64,000 bases of DNA from the NCBI RefSeq assembly GCF_030272615.1, contig NC_081408.1:617890476-617954475 (forward strand). The letters are read 5' to 3'. Shown here one piece after another: positions 58,256 through 64,000 of this stretch (positions are counted from its first letter, which is position 1; the number at the start of each line of letters is the position of its first letter). Made by a program: the position numbers and the translations under genes. The stretch comes from Cryptomeria japonica (taxonomy: Eukaryota; Streptophyta; Pinopsida; Cupressales; Cupressaceae). Below the pieces are notes generated by a model. The model saw only the letters and a list, made by a program, of their open reading frames with translations. It was not told where the DNA came from and made no database searches.

Positions 58256-59470
58256 TGTTGGCATTTCATGAAGATTGCATTAATGAAGTATAAGTGTTGT
58301 CATTGATGTCAATTGTAACCAGTAATGGAGATGTATTGTAACCAGTAGTGATGCAGTATTCCAACCAGTAGTTAAGTAGTGATGGAAACTGGTATTACTA
58401 TTGTAATAGTGAGATCAACCGGTAACCCTACCTATTGATATGCCGAACCCTAACCGATGGAGCTTGGTGAATTGGTTGTGTTGATCTATGATCAAATGGT
58501 GATCGGAGATGATTATGCCACGTATGCATTGTTGATTTTCCTAGGTTTTATTGGATGTATTTTAGTGTATATATCTGATTCAATCTGATACTTGCATTCT
58601 TGGAATTCTATGTGTTCTCAAATTGAATAACATTATACTATATATATTCCTTTGCAGAGGCATGTCCTTGAACAGACATGTCTCTCCTTTAATTATAATA
58701 ATTTAATCAATATTATAATGTTTCATCAATCAATTATTAATTTAGAATAATATAATAGATTAATATTGAATATTAAATTTTATATGATTAATAATAATAT
58801 AATAATATAACATAATAATATATTATTATTAATCAACATATATTATATGTATTCTAAATGATCATTTGACTGAAGCTACAAACATTAACATGCATGATGC
58901 ACGTGATGAGTTACAAGATCCAGTGTGTGGTGATCCAAGAGCGGTCGACGTTGTCTTGGACAATGTGCAGATGATTTCTATGTAATCCAATGATCATGTT
59001 TGAACCGATTTGTTTGTAATCTCTATGAGATCTTAGGTTTTGTGATATGTTACTGACCTACTATTTTGCTTATAAGGTCGATGAGTTGTTTTGTTGCAGT
59101 GTTGGAAATTTTGGTTAAGTGTCAGTGTGATTGATTGTCGAACCAGAAGGAGTATCTACAGTATGTGTGAAGGTAGATAGTAGCATAAAAAGGATTTGAT
59201 CAAGCAGAGTAGTGCTATTACCAAATCAACAAAAACCCTATTGTTCTCTAACAATTACAATAATTAAATCCCTTAACCGGGTAAGCTTTAATAGGCTTAG
59301 TGTTTTCTAAATCCTCTAACCAGGTGATACATTAGCTTGGATTTGAAATCCTCTATTGAGGTTACTCCTAATAAGGTATTGGCTTTAATAGGGTATTGTA
59401 GTTAGTCCCTTAACCAAGTGGTCCTTAACCAAATGTGCTCCTAAGAGGACATTTTTGTAAAGCTTCTAAC
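58256..59470 (+). mobile_element. LTR D, copia-like, interrupted by LTR C
   Basis: It starts TGTTGGCATTTC inside the B frame. Repeated AACCAGT or AACCGGT boxes with TGTCATTGATGTCAATTG lie at 58290-58430, and CCTCTAACCAGG / CCTTAACCAAG phrases at 59268-59435. This is wording I associate with long copia LTRs of gymnosperms (recollection, not a search). A very AT-rich island lies at 58680-58860 and may be a small insertion. The right end is cut by LTR C at 59471. Position ACAAT (58251) would be the left target site. Confidence 0.5.
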
Positions 59471-59642
59471 TGTAGCGTCCTAAAATTGCGACACTTGCAA
59501 TTTCGACTGCATTTGGGTCTTTACGATGGTGATGCAACATGGAACCTGAATGGAGACCCCGAAACCTGTTTATGACATCAAAAACTGCATTTTTCAAGCA
59601 CCCTGGCCTGATCCTCCTTGCACCCCGCTGTCCCTGGAGGTG

Positions 59643-59731
59643 GGACCATGGCGCCCAGCGCCCTAGTCCTTTAGGACTAGGGCGCCCAGTGCCCTGGTCC
59701 CCCAGGACCATGGCGCCCAGCGCCCTGGTCC
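59643..59731 (+). repeat. Three tandem 27-bp GGACC hairpins in LTR C
   Basis: Units lie at 59643-59669, 59674-59700 and 59705-59731, each separated by 4 bp. Each has 12-bp arms and a 3-base loop (GGACCATGGCGC-CCA-GCGCCCTGGTCC in unit 3), with one to a few mismatches. They lie about 125 bp upstream of the TATA box in otherwise AT-rich DNA and hold most of the GC-rich sequence of this LTR. Confidence 0.9.
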
Positions 59732-59854
59732 CTGGCCCTATTTTGGGCCCGGTCTCCTATGGGGCTTTGGGTCTTTATGTTTGCAATTTGGAAAATAGTA
59801 CTTCCTGGTCGGCCCAAGGTTGGAAAAATTAGTCTATCAGCCCTAATTAACAAG

Positions 59855-59863
59855 TATATAAAC
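59855..59863 (+). promoter_or_regulatory. TATA box of LTR C
   Basis: TATATAAAC in AAGTATATAAACTAC is a strong plant TATA box. A CATTTCCTCTCCCATTT pyrimidine stretch follows at the expected start-site distance. Confidence 0.7.
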
Positions 59864-60337
59864 TACATTTCCTCTCCCATTTGGTAGATGGAAAAAAGGC
59901 AGAAATGATATTCGAACATTCAAGCATTCAAGCATTCAAGCATTCCTTCAAGCAATTGAGCATTCTAAGTCTCCATTCAAGGCTAAGTGTTGCATTCAAG
60001 ACAAGGATTCAACCATTGAAGAGGAAATCACACATCACATACAACATACAGCATACAACATACAACAACATCTACACCTTCGCATGTAAGAATACAAACA
60101 TTCTTACAACAAGGTACTAGTACTTGTTTTACATTACAAACATTTACATTTACAGCATTGTCATTTCTTGGTTAATTCCAAAACCGGGGTTTGACCTAAA
60201 GGCAAACTCCTCATCCCTAACCCCCCAATCGTCCTCTCTTTTCTGTGTGTAGGTTGTAGGTACGCGGCTGTAATTGAAGATCTGGAATCCTTGTGCAGAG
60301 ACGAACAGATCCACCTTCGTTTCGCGGATTTTTTGGA

Positions 60338-60367
60338 GGACTGTGTGCACGCCGGGCGCCATCGTCC
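60338..60367 (+). repeat. 30-bp GGAC..GTCC module in LTR C
   Basis: GGACTGTGTGCAC ... GCGCCATCGTCC has the same length and pattern as 61137-61166 and 61759-61788 in the leader of the same element. Confidence 0.75.
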
Positions 60368-60738
60368 CGTCAACTTTTGCTCAAATTTGCAGAACAGCAC
60401 CGTCTCGACATTTTACTGCTAATTTCAGGTCCGCAGCTTCATCCTATATTCCTATCTCAGTTTATAAGTGAATCTTTCTTGCTTCTACATGCATTCCTAG
60501 CTTAATCTTTCCATTTATATTTCTTTACAAACGAGGGTATCCTTGCTATCTTACCCCTTGAAACTCATATAGAATCCAATCTTGCATTGTGTGGGATTGG
60601 ATCTTGTGGGTTTCAACCCCTCTTTTGAATGTAAAGTCTCTCCTAAGTGAAAACCATCAACCCTAGTGACTCTCCCTTCTCTCTCCTTGGAGTCGGGGAG
60701 GGGAGAACGACTAGGGTTCGATTTTTCCGCTTTACATT

Positions 60739-60758
60739 TTGGTGAACCTGACGTGAAC
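60739..60758 (+). other. Primer-binding site after LTR C
   Basis: TTGGTGAACCTGACGTGAAC lies 2 bp after the LTR end. The corresponding sites after LTR B and LTR A are related, so this is a family feature. The tRNA was not identified. Confidence 0.65.
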
Positions 60759-62006
60759 ATCCTCATTCTGATTACTCATGGTTAGATCTGAAAATTTTGC
60801 TTTCCTAAATTTCCATTTTTGATCTTTTGCAAATTTTAGAGGTTGATTGCATAAAAACCCTAAAATTTTCTTTGTAGTAAATAAACTTGTGAAATGTTTA
60901 ATTGTTAATGCTTGTTTCAGATCTACCCTTCTATTGCAAATTGTCAATTCATATTTGTGCTTTAATTTTGAAAATTAAGTGGTTAAATGTCAAAACCCTA
61001 ATTTTTAAAACCTTCTTGATTCAACCTTTGACTGATAATTTCACTAATCAAAACACCTCCAAATCGACTATAACTTTGGATTCCGCAATAAAATCACAAT
61101 ATCTTTCATCCCTGAAAATTTGGAAAAAAGTTGCGAGGACCATGTGCACCCCGAGCACCATCGTCCCCGACATTTTTTCTGAAATTCCGGGAGCTAGATC
61201 TTACTGTATTTTTCTGCTAAAATCCAGAATTTTGGCTGATTTTATCAATTTTAACACCTTCAAAATTAAAGTCAAAGTTGGTCTAGCGATTGCTTGGATT
61301 GAGGCTTCTAATCATTCAAAAATTGTTGAAATTGAAATTTGTGTCAAAATTGTGTTTCTTACAGTCCTAAATCTGAAAAGTGTGTTGGCATTCATTCGAA
61401 ATTTCAGTGTTTTATTCAAATTCTTGCAATTTGTGACTTCTGAAATTAAGTGTTTAATTGCAACAACCTTGATTTCCACTTTCAAATTTGAATTTTGCAT
61501 GAAATCGAGTCAACTTTTAAATTTCGAAACTTGCATTGCTTTTAGCATTCCCTCTAAAATCATAAAATTCAAAATTTCAGTTTCCCTCTCTTTTTCAAAA
61601 TTCAAATTTTACATTTTTCAACAATCTTGGTAGGGTTCAATTTTGAGATTGCAACTTTAATTTGGCCTATCTACAGATCGTAAAATCACTCAATTTTTTC
61701 AGATTAGCTTTAAAATCATCATAACTTTCATCCCTGAAAATTTCGAAAAAAGTTGCGAGGACCGTGTGCACTCTGAGCGCCACGGTCCCAGACATTTTTT
61801 CCAAAATTTCGGGAGATTGTCCTGATTGCATTTAACAGCTTAAATCTAGGAGATTGGCTGGTTTTATTGAAATTTGCTACCTCTAAAATTCAAAATCTTC
61901 TCTCTTTCTTTAGTGCATGAGTTTTACAACAATAAGCCCTACTTACACTATTCCCATTAGATGAAGCCTTAGAATTAAGTCTTTCCAAGGTGTAATTACC
62001 AAGGAG
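60759..62006 (+). other. Leader of element C with duplicated module block
   Basis: Untranslated leader. A block of about 200 bp occurs twice (about 61050-61260 and 61690-61880): CATCCCTGAAAATTT.GAAAA, then AAGTTGCGAGGACC, the 30-bp module, then ACATTTTTTC..AAATT.CGGGAG. The modules are 61137-61166 and 61759-61788; the second has a perfect 8-bp stem GGACCGTG/CACGGTCC. An open frame of 243 codons across 60902-61633 is Phe/Ile/Ser-rich, overlaps the duplicated block and has no family resemblance, so it was not called. Confidence 0.7.
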
Positions 62007-64000
62007 ATGGAGCCTAATTTGAATGGCCTTTTTAACGAGGACATGGGTAATTCCTCTAATCCTCTTAATGATGAAGAAGCTCTCCATGAGGATTCTGTAG
62101 AACAACTTTCAAAATTGGATAACCAATTTGATGATTTTCGACAATGGATGTCTCAAGAATACCCTGATAGTCAAGCTCTTCCTTTAATTGAGGGTCTAAA
62201 ACGTATGCTTCAAAGTGATAAGAATGGAATTGATATTTTGCGTGGTATTTCACACATTGTGGATTCGAATGTGATGCCTATGAAAAGTTGTGCCGAAACC
62301 TTAGGTTATACACAACCTCCTACTCAAGTCAATCATTCTATTCCTTTGACAACTCCTATTGCTAGTATACCTACTTTTACATCAAACATAATGACTACTT
62401 CAACACAAGATATTCCTCCTATGATCACTCGTCATGGGGGCAATCCCTCTCCTTCAATCAACCCGCTTCCTTCATTCAATCCGACTTCTTCATTCATTCC
62501 TTCAATAAGTGTTCCTATTATATCACCACAAATGAACGTGACGCAAGGGGGCAATTCGTTTTCCATTCCTCCTTGTAGTGTTCCTCCTGTCCAATCATCT
62601 CCTATGACTAACTATCATAGTGTCCCACCACTTTACTCTCTACCTTCTTTCAATAACATAACACCTCCATCACAATCTAACACGTCTAATATGAACTCTT
62701 CGACTGAAGCGACCATTAACAATCTTGCACAAACTGTCTCTTCTTTATAGCAACAAATTGCCTCTATGAATCAATCTAAGTTTAGTGTGCCCACATTTGA
62801 TGTCGCGAGCCCACTTTCTCTTGACATTGTTCAAGCAATCCCCCCTAAACATGTTGAAATTCCACATTTGGAGCTTTATAATGGTAAGGGTGATCCTCTA
62901 ACACATGTTAAGACCTTTCAAACAATATGTACTGATTTTGCTTATGACCAAAGGTTGCTTGCAAAACTGTTTACTAGAACATTAAGAGACAAAGCCCTAC
63001 AATGGTATTGCTCATTGCCTTCTTATTCTATTTCTTCTTTCGAACAACTTGCAAATGCTTTTATTCAACAATTTCAAAACAATATAAGTCCTAAAGTTAC
63101 TTTGATTGATTTAATGCATTGCAAACAAGGTGTTAAAGAAAAAGTGACTGATTTCATTGGTAGATATAAGCATTTGTATGCTCAAATTTCTTTTCCAGTG
63201 CCTGACAATGATATTCAAAGAATCTTTATTTCTAATTTACAAAAAGATATTAGAGAAAAACTCTTGTTTTCTGAGTTTACTTCTTTCCAACAGTTGTGCG
63301 CAACTCTTCACCATTATCAACTGACTGTGAGTCAAATGGAACAAGCAAATCCTATGGCTCCGAGTGATAAGGGTGATAGTAGTCAACAACCATTTGGGAA
63401 GTTTAAACCGAACAGAGAGTCCATTAAATTCAATGAAAACATCATCAACAACAATGTGAATGCGGCATCAGGTGTGCCTCCCATTTCTAAATTTTTCAAG
63501 AAAGAAAGAAAGTTTACTCCTTTGAATGAATCATTGCATAGTATTATGAATAACTTATTGGAACAAAATGTGCTTACTCTTCCTCCTATAAGGCAAATAG
63601 ATCCTGCAAAGATTAATTCACCCTATTTTGATAACAAATCTTTTTGTCAATTTCATCGTCATCCTGGGCATGATACTGAAAAATGTTTTGCTTTAAAAGG
63701 TAAAATTCAAGATTTGATTGATAATAATACTATTTCTGTTTCTGGAGTGAATGATAAAGGCAATACATCTGTAGCTCCTCCTAACCAAAATCTTAAGATT
63801 TTTACTAATCCATTGCCTTCTCATACCTCTAATGTGATTGATACTACTGATTCATCTGTCTCACCTGATGATCTCGTGTCTATGACTCCGAATGTGATTA
63901 ACTTTGTAGAGCAGCAGAAAATCCCTAAAGAACCTTCCATCACATTTGATTCTAGTGAAACTATCAGGGCACCTAATGGTCCTTTATATATAGTTGCAAA
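62007..64000 (+). CDS. Gag of element C, nearly intact, runs off right edge
   Basis: From ATG 62007 (MEPNLNGLFNEDMGNSSNPL) one frame continues for 664 codons to the window end with a single TAG at 62748, which stands before CAACAA and probably replaces a Gln codon. Regions: an acidic N-terminus, a Pro/Ser/Thr-rich stretch (about residues 105-235), and a capsid domain (about residues 280-360) with VEIPHLELYNGKGDPLTHVK, DKALQWYCSLPSYSISSF and ANAFIQQFQNN. A zinc knuckle CQFHRHPGHDTEKC (CX2HX4HX4C, 63646-63687) follows, then LKGKIQDLID. The knuckle type followed by I.DLI is typical of Tat-group gypsy gags, as in T1 at 39986. The stop may be suppressed or inactivating. Protease and pol would lie to the right. 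Confidence 0.88.

Larger units (their letters stand above)
59471..60736 (+). mobile_element. LTR C (1266 bp), 5' LTR of a gypsy element
   Basis: It starts TGTAGCGTCCTAAAATTGCG and ends TTTACA, followed by a primer-binding-like site, a leader and a gag, so it is a 5' LTR. It contains three tandem hairpins, a TATA box, CATTCAAG repeats (about 59918-59944) and one 30-bp GGAC...GTCC module. It is inserted into LTR D after CTAAC (59466-59470). The partner LTR and second TSD lie beyond the window. Confidence 0.8.

Noticed and set aside
58680-58860. AT-rich island considered as a MITE
   Set aside because: No terminal inverted repeat or TSD could be established by eye; noted only as part of LTR D.
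59539-59832. 97-codon plus-strand and 81-codon minus-strand frames in LTR C
   Set aside because: Pro/Trp/Arg-rich products of the GC-rich hairpin cluster, on both strands; not genes.
60902-61633. 243-codon frame in the leader of element C
   Set aside because: It lies in the untranslated leader across the duplicated hairpin block, is AT-driven (Phe, Ile, Ser, Lys) and lacks any domain. A role as a leader peptide cannot be excluded but has no support.

Overview
The window reads as transposable-element-rich, AT-rich plant nuclear DNA from a large genome. No intact host gene, tRNA, rRNA or CRISPR array was found. The evidence is Ty3/gypsy Tat-type and Ty1/copia elements with plant-type primer-binding sites, plant LINEs with a terminal RNase H domain, and a plant-mobile-domain (PMD) pseudogene. 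The very long nested insertions and several-kb LTRs suggest a gymnosperm, probably a conifer. That assignment is inference, because there is no host gene to anchor it.

Layout, left to right. 1-740 is the minus-strand endonuclease end of a LINE. 780-1430 is a decayed LTR-like piece. 1440-2330 is a minus-strand PMD pseudogene, followed by a 19-bp minisatellite (2495-2608). 3420-5161 is a long LTR (family 'A') followed by a 720-codon degenerate reading frame of unknown family (5267-7426). 7530-14205 holds a direct-repeat pair, two copies of a repeat called R, and minus-strand LINE fragments duplicated with them. 14762-24011 is a complete but dead 9.2-kb LINE with an 18-bp target-site duplication (TSD). 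24091-30213 is a complete Ty1/copia element whose single 1341-codon polyprotein frame has no net frameshift but about two dozen stops, mostly TAG. A third R copy follows.

From 32895 onward is a nest of insertions that can be dated relative to one another by TSDs. An A-family LTR ('B') is split at 33022/56226 by element X, a roughly 4.5-kb probable solo LTR (TSD TAATT). X was in turn hit by a 14.6-kb Tat gypsy element, T1 (35311-49952, TSD CTATT), and by a 5'-truncated LINE, G (51749-55819, TSD AAGTTAT). To the right, the internal frame of B is cut by a copia-like LTR, D (58256). D is cut by a third related LTR, C (59471-60736), whose element carries a nearly intact gag running off the right edge.

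The features that known families do not explain are: the long unknown reading frame after LTR A; a recurring GGACC...GGTCC hairpin module in several LTRs and leaders, including three tandem 27-bp hairpins just upstream of the LTR C promoter; and two clusters of TCGTACGA-type palindromes in the T1 leader. A G-patch-like domain in T1 and the strongly TAG-biased decay of the copia polyprotein are also notable. All coordinates and counts come from reading by eye; no alignment or database search was run.
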